Assembly (NCBI GenBank): GCA_903875045.1
Contig: CAIQUS010000073.1
Span: 1 to 58,257 of the forward strand
Origin: an uncultured Bacteroidales bacterium
GTDB taxonomy: Bacteria; Bacteroidota; Bacteroidia; Bacteroidales; FEN-979
Direction: 5' to 3'
DNA length: 58,257 nucleotides
Made by a program: the position numbers and the translations under genes
Shown: positions 35,303-43,696 of the stretch, in pieces
How positions within the stretch are numbered: position 1 is the first letter of the stretch
Layout: each line of letters opens with the position of its first letter
Notes under the pieces: model-generated
Database searches by the model: none
The model's input: the letters and a program-made list of their open reading frames with translations, nothing else
Told to the model about the DNA's origin: nothing

Positions 35303-36470
35303 GTCAAGATCCCTGCAGCAAGTCATTACACAATGTATCGGGTTCATTGAAAAAAACGACCTCTACTCCTATGATCATTTTGATGCGCTTACAAGTCCTG
35401 TCCTGAGGTTTTTCAGTTTAAAAAACAGATTGCTGGAAAGAATTTTCATTCAAATCAATGGGAAACTTCCTTTCAACTTCCGGATAACCGGAACAAAAAA
35501 GTTGCAGCATACAAAAGCAATTTCGGATATGCTGATGGTATATAGCATACTTTATGGCCGGTCAGGATCACCTCAACTGCTTGAGAAAGCAAAAAAAATG
35601 CTTGAACTTCTTGTCAGCAAGGCACAAACCAATAATAATGGAATCGCCTGGGGACTTAATTTTCAATATTCTACCCGGTTTACGACTTCAACTCCTGCAA
35701 CAATCAACCTGTACAGCACGGTTTTCGCAGGGTTTGCCATTTTATCCCTGTATGAATCAACAGGCGATGCCAGCCTGAAAATTCTGATCGAAAAGATCAG
35801 GTATTCGCTGGAACATGAACTTGGTTATATTCAGAAATCGCCACAATCTCTTTTTTTCAGGTATTATCCGAATGAAGATGATCCTATCATCAATGTGAAT
35901 GCGCTCGCATTATGGTTCTTCGACAAATCAAACAGCCTTTTCAAGTTCAAAATCTTTCCCGATCAACTAATCAGCGGCATCTTGAATTTCATCCTTGAAA
36001 CTCAGAATGAAGACGGATCGTGGTGGTATGCCATTACTAACAACGGGAGGTGGGTTGATGGTTTTCATACAGGCTATGTAATTGAAAGTTTAATAAACCT
36101 TAGCCCCGAACTCCAGAATGAAAGAACCAGAAAATCAATTGAGAAGGCTTTTCAGTACTTTATAAATAATTTTATTACCCGAAATAATGAAACGTGTTAT
36201 TTCCCACGCAAAATATATCCTGTTGACGCACAAAACAGCGCACAAATCATCCAGACACTTTCATCCTATTATAATGTTTATCCTGAACAGGCAGATGAGA
36301 GGATGCTGAATGGCTTAATTCAGCACACACTGGATAATCTTTATAATCAAAAAGGTTATTTCTATTTTCGCAAAATGTCAAATTTCACTTATAAACTTCC
36401 ATATTTCAGGTGGTCACAAACTCCAATGATTCTTTCGCTCATTTCAGCAGTTAAATTTCAAGCGTCATGA
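35295..36470 (+). CDS. Alpha/alpha-toroid protein of polysaccharide loci (VpsJ-like candidate)
   Basis: 391 residues with repeated helical pairs. Segments such as FAGFAILSLYESTGDASL, NEDGSWWYAITNNGRWVDGFHTGYVIESL (start near 238, W-rich) and SAQIIQTLSSYY resemble six-hairpin glycosidase or prenyltransferase-like toroids. The DGSWW/DGFHTGY region is the likely active-site face. Similar proteins are annotated as polysaccharide biosynthesis VpsJ-like. I cannot state an activity; epimerase, lyase or structural roles are open. It starts within the CapK stop (ATGATTGA) and ends in ATGA with the next acyltransferase, so all three are coupled. Confidence 0.6.
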   Translation: MIESRSLQQVITQCIGFIEKNDLYSYDHFDALTSPVLRFFSLKNRLLERIFIQINGKLPFNFRITGTKKLQHTKAISDMLMVYSILYGRSGSPQLLEKAKKMLELLVSKAQTNNNGIAWGLNFQYSTRFTTSTPATINLYSTVFAGFAILSLYESTGDASLKILIEKIRYSLEHELGYIQKSPQSLFFRYYPNEDDPIINVNALALWFFDKSNSLFKFKIFPDQLISGILNFILETQNEDGSWWYAITNNGRWVDGFHTGYVIESLINLSPELQNERTRKSIEKAFQYFINNFITRNNETCYFPRKIYPVDAQNSAQIIQTLSSYYNVYPEQADERMLNGLIQHTLDNLYNQKGYFYFRKMSNFTYKLPYFRWSQTPMILSLISAVKFQAS

Positions 36471-36976
36471 AATCCATTTTTGTCGGATTATACTACATTT
36501 TGTTTTCACACCTCCCAAGTAGTTTTTTCCCAATGGGAAGATCGTTCAATTCGATGAGAATCATGTGTCTGCGCAGGTTCGCTAAAATCGGAACCGGGTG
36601 CAAGATACAGTCGGGTGTTTATGTGGGGAAAGGGGAAAATATCGAAATAGGGAATTATTGTCAGGTCAATGAAAATGTCCAGCTATCCAATGTGCGTCTG
36701 GGGAATTACGTAATGATTGCTCCCGGAGTAACGATCCTGGGTCGCATGCATCAGCATTCAGACACAACAATCCCGATGGTGTTGCAGGGAGAAATAGACA
36801 CTGCGCAAACCATCATTGAAGATGATGTATGGATCGGAACCAATGCGATCATAATGCCAGGGCTAACCATTCAAAAAGGTTGTATTATTGCAGCTGGAGC
36901 CGTAGTTACAAAAAACTGTCAATCTTATGGAATATATGGTGGTGTTCCTGCCACTCTCCTGAAAATCAGAAAATAA
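36467..36976 (+). CDS. Hexapeptide-repeat acyltransferase
   Basis: 169 residues. Left-handed beta-helix repeats run from about 45 (IGTGCKIQSGVYVGKGENIEIG, starting at 41) through VRLGNYVMIAPGVTIL and IIEDDVWIGTNAIIMPGLTI to the end GVPATLLKI. LbH sugar O-acetyltransferase family. The first 35 residues are hydrophobic and Phe-rich (FVGLYYILFSHL), which may anchor it at the membrane. It overlaps the upstream toroid gene by 4 bp. It is the third such acyltransferase in the locus. Confidence 0.82.
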   Translation: MKSIFVGLYYILFSHLPSSFFPMGRSFNSMRIMCLRRFAKIGTGCKIQSGVYVGKGENIEIGNYCQVNENVQLSNVRLGNYVMIAPGVTILGRMHQHSDTTIPMVLQGEIDTAQTIIEDDVWIGTNAIIMPGLTIQKGCIIAAGAVVTKNCQSYGIYGGVPATLLKIRK

Positions 36977-36981
36977 CACAA

Positions 36982-38073
36982 ATGAAAACAATTCTCTCCA
37001 TCATCGGTACCCGGCCCAACTTTATTAAAATTGCACCCGTTTACCGTGCCTTTTTAAAATACGCACCCGAAGTGAAACATCTTCTTTGCCATACAGGCCA
37101 GCATTCAGATGATAAGATGTCGAAAGTGTTTTTCGATGACCTTGGAATCCCTGCTCCCGATTTTCACCTGGGCGACAATAGCGGTTCCCATGCTGAGCAA
37201 ACCGGTAAAATCATGGTTGCCATTGAAAAGGTATTGGGCGAAGTTAAGCCCGACCTGCTGATTGTGGTCGGTGATGTCAATTCCACCATGGCATGCGCGC
37301 TCACGGCGGTAAAAATGCATATTCCTGTAGCCCATATCGAAGCAGGGCTGCGAAGCGGCGACCGGTCGATGCCCGAAGAAATCAACAGGATCATAACCGA
37401 TTCCATCTCCGATTTACTGTTCATTACCGAAAAAAGTGGTCTGGAAAACCTTGAAAGGGAAGGTATTCCACACGAAAAGGTGTTTTTTACCGGAAATGTG
37501 ATGATCGACAGCCTGGTTTATCTGAGAGAAAAAATCGCCGCCTCAACCATCCTTCAAACTACCGGGTTAAAGGAAAAAGATTATTTCCTGGTCACTTTCC
37601 ACAGGCCCTCCAATGTTGATAATCAGCATTCGCTTCAAGAACTGATCAGGTTTCTGAATGAAATCTCTGCCATGAAAGAGGTCGTTTTCCCAATTCATCC
37701 CCGAACATTAAGAAAGATTGCCGAGTTCGGCCTGGGCGATACAGTCTCATCAAATGTTCGCATGATCGAACCATTGGGATATCTTGACTTTCAATCACTG
37801 ATCAGCAAAGCCTTTATGATCGTTACCGACAGTGGTGGCATTCAGGAAGAGACCACCTTTCTGGGAGTACCTTGCGTAACTGTCAGGGACAACACCGAAC
37901 GACCCGTAACGGTTGAGGTTGGAACAAATATTCTTTGTGGATCCGATACCGGAATTGTCCTTCAAACCATCAGGGCCGCTGTGGCCGGTAACATCAAGAA
38001 AGGGACTATTCCGGAACTGTGGGATGGAAAAGCCGCCGAGCGGATTGCGGAAATCATTGTTCATAAACTATAA
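36982..38073 (+). CDS. wecB: UDP-N-acetylglucosamine 2-epimerase (non-hydrolysing)
   Basis: 363 residues from ATG 36982, 5 bp after the acyltransferase stop; an open frame extends back to 36829 but only overlaps that gene. WecB interconverts UDP-GlcNAc and UDP-ManNAc. Visible: IIGTRPNFIKIAPV (6-19), HTGQHSDDKMS, VVGDVNSTMACAL, HIEAGLRSGDRSMPEEINR near 120-138, FTGNVMIDSL, HRPSNVDN and DSGGIQEE near 276-283 with the conserved EET. A TagA/WecG-type transferase follows 8 bp later, so ManNAc or its uronate is probably the second sugar. Confidence 0.93.
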   Translation: MKTILSIIGTRPNFIKIAPVYRAFLKYAPEVKHLLCHTGQHSDDKMSKVFFDDLGIPAPDFHLGDNSGSHAEQTGKIMVAIEKVLGEVKPDLLIVVGDVNSTMACALTAVKMHIPVAHIEAGLRSGDRSMPEEINRIITDSISDLLFITEKSGLENLEREGIPHEKVFFTGNVMIDSLVYLREKIAASTILQTTGLKEKDYFLVTFHRPSNVDNQHSLQELIRFLNEISAMKEVVFPIHPRTLRKIAEFGLGDTVSSNVRMIEPLGYLDFQSLISKAFMIVTDSGGIQEETTFLGVPCVTVRDNTERPVTVEVGTNILCGSDTGIVLQTIRAAVAGNIKKGTIPELWDGKAAERIAEIIVHKL

Positions 38074-38081
38074 AACAGGCA

Positions 38082-38795
38082 ATGTCACTCACTAAATTCC
38101 TCCACTATCCTGTGTCCGATTTATCGAAACAGGAAATTCTTGAAAAGGTGACAGTGCAGGCGGTGCTTGACGAAGTTGCATTTATCACCGTGATGAATGC
38201 CAATAAAATGTACCTGTACGACCACAGCCCTGCATGTAAAGTAAGTGTGGATGCTTCCTTCATCGTTTTACCGGAAAACGCCATCAACCTGGGAATGAAA
38301 TTTCTGGGAACACCTCTGAAAGAGTGGGATTTAGGCGGTGTGGAAATTGCAAAAGATCTCCTGGCACAAACCAACCTGAAAGCATTTTTGCTTGGGGCAA
38401 AACAGGAAATTTTGGATATGGTGAAGAAACATCCGGTTTATGCCAGAAATATTGTCGGTACCCACCATGGATATTTTAAAAATGAAGACCTGGATGATAT
38501 TGCTTCTCTGATAATGAATAGCAAAGCAGAAGTTATTTTACTGGGTTTGGGTTCCCCAAAACAGGAAATCCTGATGCAAACCCTTAGAAAAAAACTGAAT
38601 CATGGGGTACTATTGGGAGTCGGCGGTACTTTCGATGTGCTGGCCGGTGTTAAGAAAGATGCCCCCAAATGGACAAAAAGGGGATTGGAGTGGCTGTACC
38701 GGGCCGTTCAGGATCCAAAGAAGTTCAAACGTTATCTCAAAGTAAATTCTTATTACATTTACCGCATCATAAAATTTAAGATGAATCTCCAATGA
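38082..38795 (+). CDS. WecG/TagA/CpsF-family glycosyltransferase (GT26)
   Basis: 237 residues, normal for GT26, which attach ManNAc, ManNAcA or related sugars to a lipid-linked primer. Visible: FITVMNANKMYLYDHSP near 29-45 with the conserved Asn/Asp, GVEIAKDLL, FLLGAKQEI, ILLGLGSPKQEI near 153-164, GVGGTFDVLAG near 185-195, and the C-terminal basic helix AP-KWTKRGLEWLYRAVQDP. WecB directly upstream supplies the probable donor. It overlaps the initiating transferase gene by 4 bp, matching early-step pairing. Confidence 0.9.
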   Translation: MSLTKFLHYPVSDLSKQEILEKVTVQAVLDEVAFITVMNANKMYLYDHSPACKVSVDASFIVLPENAINLGMKFLGTPLKEWDLGGVEIAKDLLAQTNLKAFLLGAKQEILDMVKKHPVYARNIVGTHHGYFKNEDLDDIASLIMNSKAEVILLGLGSPKQEILMQTLRKKLNHGVLLGVGGTFDVLAGVKKDAPKWTKRGLEWLYRAVQDPKKFKRYLKVNSYYIYRIIKFKMNLQ

Positions 38796-40213
38796 TCTGG
38801 AAGTCCCATTTGAATCAGACAATAGCGCAAATAACTGATTTTATTGCTGTTCTTGCTTTGCTTTTCGTATCATATTTCATCTGGAAATTTTCATTTCCCG
38901 ATGGCCAGCTTCAGCACATCAACGGATCAGCTTTTTCAACCTCTTCTCTTTTAATCATTGCCATTGTCGTTGCCTTTTGCTTTGTCATCATCTTTACCAA
39001 TTTCAGGGCTTATAACTTTCATCGGTTCACCTCACTTGCAACCGAGTATACCCTCGTTTTTACGGTGGTAATGCTCGGGTTCCTGATTGTTATTGCCCTG
39101 CTGTATATGCTCCGCTTTGCCACCATTTCCCGCATGCTGGTCATCATTTCACTTTTCACAATTTTCACAGGCCTGCTGGCAGAAAAAACAATCATGTTCT
39201 ATGTTGCAAAACTGGTGCGGAAACATCAGCCCCAGCAACGCATCATCATTATTGGATCAGGAAAAACAGTTGAAAAATTGATTCATACCATCCATAACAG
39301 GTTCCATTGGGGAATAAACATACTTGGCGTTCTGATTCCAAACCATGATGAAAAAACAGTCCTTCCTCTCAAAATTCTCGGACACTTTCCTGATATTGGA
39401 AAAGTTCTCAAAGAATATAATCCCGAGGAAGTTATCATTTCCCTCGCCACAAATGATATGTCGGAACTTAAATATGTATATGAAGAGTGCGAAAGGGTCG
39501 GGGTTCAGGTTCGACTGGTTTCCGACTTTTTCATGCACATGGCGAAGAATATTAAAGTCGACAATATTTATGGCATCAATTTCATCTCCTTCTATCCATA
39601 CCTCAAAACCAATCTTGAAAAAACCATTAAACGAACCATTGATATCATGGTGTCTTTTATCGCAATCATCCTCCTCCTTCCTTTCTTTGCCATCATTTCG
39701 GTGCTCATTTTCATGCAGGACGGGTGGCCGGTACTTTTCAACTGGAAAATCATGGGGCTGAACAGAAAACCCATTACCAGCTGGAAATTCAGGTCCATGT
39801 ATAAAAATGCTGATGAAATCAAGAAAGAGTTATTGCAATACAATGAAATGAGAGGCCCCATGTTCAAAATGGAAAATGATCCGAGAATCTTCCCCATCGG
39901 AAAATTCCTGCGAAAATACAGCCTGGATGAACTGCCTCAATTGTTCAGCGTATTAAAAGGAGATTTGAGTCTTGTAGGACCAAGACCTCCACTGCAATAT
40001 GAATTTAAAGAATTTGATCTATGGCACAGACGTAAACTGAGTGTAAAACCCGGCATAACCTGCCTGTGGCAGATATCCGGCAGAAATAACATCAACAATT
40101 TTGACGACTGGGTAAAACTCGATCTGGAATATATCGATAACTGGTCTCTGGTACTCGACCTGAAAATATTATTAAAAACCATCCCGGCCGTTTTACGCGG
40201 AACCGGAAAATAA
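38792..40213 (+). CDS. Initiating undecaprenyl-phosphate sugar phosphotransferase (WcaJ/WbaP type)
   Basis: 473 residues. Four hydrophobic segments in the first 150 residues, then a cytoplasmic CoA-binding-like domain (IIIIGSGKTVEKL near 150), then a membrane re-entrant helix (KRTIDIMVSFIAIILLLPF near 281) and the catalytic bacterial sugar transferase domain: SWKFRSMYKNADE near 330, FLRKYSLDELPQL near 371 and LVGPRPPLQYE near 391, ending in LKTIPAVLRGTGK. It transfers sugar-1-phosphate to undecaprenyl phosphate and starts each repeat unit. Which sugar is used is not readable. Confidence 0.93.
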   Translation: MIWKSHLNQTIAQITDFIAVLALLFVSYFIWKFSFPDGQLQHINGSAFSTSSLLIIAIVVAFCFVIIFTNFRAYNFHRFTSLATEYTLVFTVVMLGFLIVIALLYMLRFATISRMLVIISLFTIFTGLLAEKTIMFYVAKLVRKHQPQQRIIIIGSGKTVEKLIHTIHNRFHWGINILGVLIPNHDEKTVLPLKILGHFPDIGKVLKEYNPEEVIISLATNDMSELKYVYEECERVGVQVRLVSDFFMHMAKNIKVDNIYGINFISFYPYLKTNLEKTIKRTIDIMVSFIAIILLLPFFAIISVLIFMQDGWPVLFNWKIMGLNRKPITSWKFRSMYKNADEIKKELLQYNEMRGPMFKMENDPRIFPIGKFLRKYSLDELPQLFSVLKGDLSLVGPRPPLQYEFKEFDLWHRRKLSVKPGITCLWQISGRNNINNFDDWVKLDLEYIDNWSLVLDLKILLKTIPAVLRGTGK

Positions 40214-40222
40214 AACACATTT

Positions 40223-41338
40223 ATGAATATTCTCATAACCGGGGGTGCGGGCTTTATCGGCTCGCACACCGCTGATAAATTGGTCACCCTTGGCCATAAT
40301 GTAAGGATCCTTGATGCCCTCCGGCACCCGATTCACCTGAAGGGATTTCCGAAATACCTTGATAAAACAAAGGTTGAATTTATCTTTGGCGATGTTCGCG
40401 ACAGATCGGTCCTGGAATTCGCACTCACGGGTATTGATGTCGTTTATCATCTTGCTGCATACCAGGATTACCTTCCTGATTATGCAACATTTACACACAT
40501 CAATGCCTACAGTACCTCCCTGATTTATGAAATAATCGAACAAAAAAAATTACCTGTCAGAAAGGTAATTGTTGCTTCATCCCAGGCAGTAATGGGTGAA
40601 GGCCGGTATTTGTGCGAAGAGCATGGTTTTTTCTATCCGAATATCAGGTCAGATAACCAACTTCAACTGAAAGAATGGAATCATTTATGCCCGGTTTGCA
40701 AAAAAGCGTTGGTCCTGCAAAAATCTGATGAAACGGTTATCAATCCTCAGAACCCTTATGCCATGTCGAAGTACATGCAGGAGATGCTTGCCATAAACCT
40801 GGGGCGACGGATTGGTATCCCCTCAGTTGCCATGCGGTATTCCATTGTTCAGGGGCCGCGGCAAAGTTTTTACAATACCTATTCCGGGGCGTGCCGCATT
40901 TTCTCTTTGTGCAATTACCTGAAAAAACGGCCTACGATTTATGAGGATGGGATGATGCTCAGAGACTATGTGAACGTGCATGATGTGGTGGATGCCAACG
41001 TAATGGTCATGGAAAAAAGTGAAGCTGATTTCAATGTATTTAACGTTGGTGCCGGCCAAACATGGACGGTCAATGAATTTGCCGGCATCGTCGCATCCGT
41101 CTTTAATACGGAAATCGGAACTACCATGCCCGGCGAGTACCGTTATGGGGATACCCGCCATATTTTCTCTGATACAGCGAAACTACAATCCCTGGGGTGG
41201 AAACCACAACGAACGATCCGGGATAGTGTTGCCGAATATAAAACCTACCTTGAAGGGCAATTGGACATTGAAGACATTGTTGATTTTGCTGAAAAGAACA
41301 TGCGCTCCCTTGGTGTAATCAGAAAAGCAATCGTATGA
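40223..41338 (+). CDS. Extended SDR epimerase/dehydratase with a CxxH...CxxC insertion
   Basis: 371 residues. NAD motif GGAGFIGSH (7-15), ASSQAV (118-123) and catalytic Y179-x3-K183 are intact. Between the Ser and Tyr elements lies an insertion of about 40 residues with Cys131-x2-His134 and Cys156-x2-Cys159, a zinc-ribbon-like set unusual for SDR enzymes. It overlaps the GHMP kinase gene by 4 bp, followed by a nucleotidyltransferase, so it may process a nucleotide-activated heptose or similar sugar. The exact reaction is unknown. Confidence 0.82.
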   Translation: MNILITGGAGFIGSHTADKLVTLGHNVRILDALRHPIHLKGFPKYLDKTKVEFIFGDVRDRSVLEFALTGIDVVYHLAAYQDYLPDYATFTHINAYSTSLIYEIIEQKKLPVRKVIVASSQAVMGEGRYLCEEHGFFYPNIRSDNQLQLKEWNHLCPVCKKALVLQKSDETVINPQNPYAMSKYMQEMLAINLGRRIGIPSVAMRYSIVQGPRQSFYNTYSGACRIFSLCNYLKKRPTIYEDGMMLRDYVNVHDVVDANVMVMEKSEADFNVFNVGAGQTWTVNEFAGIVASVFNTEIGTTMPGEYRYGDTRHIFSDTAKLQSLGWKPQRTIRDSVAEYKTYLEGQLDIEDIVDFAEKNMRSLGVIRKAIV

Positions 41339-42333
41339 TCATCAGCCAAACGCCTTTGCGTATCAGTTTTGTCGGAGGAGGCACCGACCTTCCATCTTTT
41401 TACCGGCAACAACCTGGGATGGTGCTCAGCAGTTCCATCGATAAATATATTTTTGTCATCGTGACGGAACGTTTTGATGAAAAAATTTACATCAACTATA
41501 CAAAAAAAGAAATCGTTGACAGGGTTGACCAGATACAACATGCACTGGTTCGTGAGGCAATGATAAAAACCGGTATTGAAAAGGGGATTGAAATTACGAT
41601 GCTGGCTGATATCCCATCGGCCGGATCCGGTCTTGGCTCATCGTCATCTCTGACTGTTGGATTGTTAAATGTATTATATAACCTGAAAGGACAAAGCGTA
41701 ACCGCTGAACAACTGGCCAGGGAAGCTTGCGAAATTGAAATCGATATACTGAATAACCCAATCGGCAAACAGGATCAGTATATTGCCGCCTTCGGAGGAT
41801 TAAAAAAGATTATTTTCAATCCCGATGATAGTGTTGAGGTGGTCAGCCTGAATGCCTCTGCAGATAAACGGATTAAACTTGGATCAAACCTGCTGCTGCA
41901 TTTCACCAATATCACCAGAAATGCCAATCTGGTTCTTGCTGAACAAAACAGTAAAGCACAGGAAAATTTCACCTTTTTATGTGAACTGGCCAATCTCGTT
42001 CCTCTCCTCGAAGAGTCCTACAAAGCTGGTGATATTGACGCTTTTGGGGAATTTCTGAGGATCAACTGGGAACTGAAGAAAAAACTGGCATCCGGTATTT
42101 CGAAACCGGAGATTGAAGAAATGATCAAAATTGCGGAAAACAGCGGTGCAACCGGCTATAAAATAGCCGGTGCCGGTGGAGGAGGGTTCCTGTTAAGCTA
42201 TGTCCCGAGGGTTTTGCAGGACACTTTTCGTTTGGGAATGCAGCAATACCAGGAGTTGCCATTTATGCTTGATCCGTTTGGCACCCGGATTATTTTTAAT
42301 ATGCGGAGATATAATTCTAAAGTCTCTTTTTAA
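41335..42333 (+). CDS. GHMP-family sugar kinase (HddA-like)
   Basis: 332 residues, normal for HddA, which makes D-glycero-alpha-D-manno-heptose 1,7-bisphosphate. N-terminus IISQTPLRISFVGGGTDLP (2-20) is the family signature for heptose and related sugar kinases; ATP loop PSAGSGLGSSSSLTVG near 96-111; third motif KIAGAGGGGFLL near 277-288. Only part of the GDP-heptose pathway is adjacent: no GmhA isomerase or GmhB phosphatase is visible. Fucokinase-like or other GHMP roles remain possible. Confidence 0.82.
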   Translation: MIISQTPLRISFVGGGTDLPSFYRQQPGMVLSSSIDKYIFVIVTERFDEKIYINYTKKEIVDRVDQIQHALVREAMIKTGIEKGIEITMLADIPSAGSGLGSSSSLTVGLLNVLYNLKGQSVTAEQLAREACEIEIDILNNPIGKQDQYIAAFGGLKKIIFNPDDSVEVVSLNASADKRIKLGSNLLLHFTNITRNANLVLAEQNSKAQENFTFLCELANLVPLLEESYKAGDIDAFGEFLRINWELKKKLASGISKPEIEEMIKIAENSGATGYKIAGAGGGGFLLSYVPRVLQDTFRLGMQQYQELPFMLDPFGTRIIFNMRRYNSKVSF

Positions 42334-42375
42334 TCATTCATCATATTCAAAAAAATATTTAAACCATCACTGTAG

Positions 42376-43098
42376 ATGAAAGCTGTTCTTTTAGCTGCCG
42401 GACTGGGAACAAGGTTACTTCCTTTGACAAGGGAAATCCCCAAATGCCTGATTCCGGTCAATGGTGTTCCGTTAATGGATTACTGGTTCAGGCTTTTCCG
42501 TAAGTTCGGCATTGACGAGGTGTTGATCAATGTGAACCATCTGCCGGAGAAAGTAAAGGTGTATGTTGATGAAAACGCACATGACCTGAAAGTTACGTTG
42601 ATTTATGAAAAACAATTACTTGGAAGCCTGGGAACCATTTTAAACAACCGTCAGTTCTTTCATGCGGATGAAGATGTCTACATTTTCTACTCCGACAACC
42701 TGACTAACATTGATTTGAGCCGGATGCACCAGTTTCATAAATCTTCCGGATCGAGTTTTACCATGGGGCTTTTTCGCACCAATAATCCGACTGGTTGTGG
42801 AATCGTTGAATTGGATGAAAATTCCACCGTTACCTCCTTTTTTGAAAAGCCTGCAAATCCAAAGTCAGACCTTGCCAACGCCGGAATTTATCTGACTTCA
42901 GGTTCCTTATTTGATAACCTGCCTGAATTTGAAACCAACCCCGACCATGTGGTTGACATCGGGTTCCATTTACTCCCGAAACTGGTAAACAGGATGAAAG
43001 GATATCCGATCCCTGAATTTTTACTCGATGTAGGCACTATCGACAACCTGAATTTTGCAAATAATTATGTTAAAGCCAATCCTGTTTTATTTCGCTGA
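42376..43098 (+). CDS. Sugar-1-phosphate nucleotidyltransferase (HddC-like)
   Basis: 240 residues. N-terminal LLAAGLGTRLLPLTREIPKC holds the G-x-GTR nucleotide motif (9-12) and the PK substrate segment; FYSDNLTNIDL near 99-109 has the metal Asp, and FFEKPANPKSD with NAGIYL near 155-175 completes the fold. This GT-A nucleotidyltransferase class includes HddC (GDP-heptose) and mannose-1-phosphate guanylyltransferases. Placement after the GHMP kinase supports an anomeric kinase-guanylyltransferase pair. Confidence 0.85.
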   Translation: MKAVLLAAGLGTRLLPLTREIPKCLIPVNGVPLMDYWFRLFRKFGIDEVLINVNHLPEKVKVYVDENAHDLKVTLIYEKQLLGSLGTILNNRQFFHADEDVYIFYSDNLTNIDLSRMHQFHKSSGSSFTMGLFRTNNPTGCGIVELDENSTVTSFFEKPANPKSDLANAGIYLTSGSLFDNLPEFETNPDHVVDIGFHLLPKLVNRMKGYPIPEFLLDVGTIDNLNFANNYVKANPVLFR

Positions 43099-43114
43099 TG
43101 ACTTTTAGTTTCTG

Positions 43115-43696
43115 ATGGCCAAAACTAACACAATATCAAAGCTTCTGGATTATTTATCACCGGTGAAGGAAATTGCTCTGTTTCTGGTGATTTCGGCGAT
43201 TATCATTCAGGGATGGAAGATAATGAACCTCGATATTCTTTTATCTTCAACCTTCACCCGGCTTTTTCATTGGCTGATGGAAATTGAATTCACCATCTCA
43301 TCTTTCCTTGTTGGTCTCATTTTTCCGGTAACGCTGAATAAAGCACAGTTTCTGATCAACTTACCGAACAACAACTCCATTTTTCTTTTTGAGGGCTGCT
43401 CAGGATTAAAGCAAGTGATCCAATTTACTCTGCTTATCCTGTGCTACCCCGGGCGTATTCAAAGGAAACTCTGGTATATCCCTTTTTCAACAATGGTGCT
43501 GCTCATTGCCGCAATGATTCATTTTATTTTTCTTTGTGTCGTTCTCTATAAACTTCCTGAACAATACGAATTCATGCATGACAACCTGTCCCGCTGGTTC
43601 TTCTTTGGAATCTTTTTTCTTTTGTGGGTTCTGTTTATCAGGGTTAAAAAAACAGAGAATGTAAACTCCTTAAAATCCGAGATTCATTCCGATTGA
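43115..43696 (+). CDS. Exosortase-family-like membrane protein lacking the usual Arg
   Basis: 193 residues with about six membrane spans. Exosortases are transpeptidase-like membrane proteins, with Cys, Arg and His active-site residues, that occur with exopolysaccharide loci. Here EGCSGLKQ gives Cys95, and HDNLSRWFFFG near 155 gives His155. The Arg expected in the N-x-x-R segment of the span between them appears replaced (AAMIHFIF, His136). It may be inactive or a divergent subfamily. Its last 27 bp overlap the convergent Wzi gene. Confidence 0.65.
   Translation: MAKTNTISKLLDYLSPVKEIALFLVISAIIIQGWKIMNLDILLSSTFTRLFHWLMEIEFTISSFLVGLIFPVTLNKAQFLINLPNNNSIFLFEGCSGLKQVIQFTLLILCYPGRIQRKLWYIPFSTMVLLIAAMIHFIFLCVVLYKLPEQYEFMHDNLSRWFFFGIFFLLWVLFIRVKKTENVNSLKSEIHSD

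Noticed and set aside
36829-36981. N-terminal extension of WecB
   Set aside because: It is an out-of-frame reading of the hexapeptide acyltransferase; WecB homology begins at MKTILSIIG.
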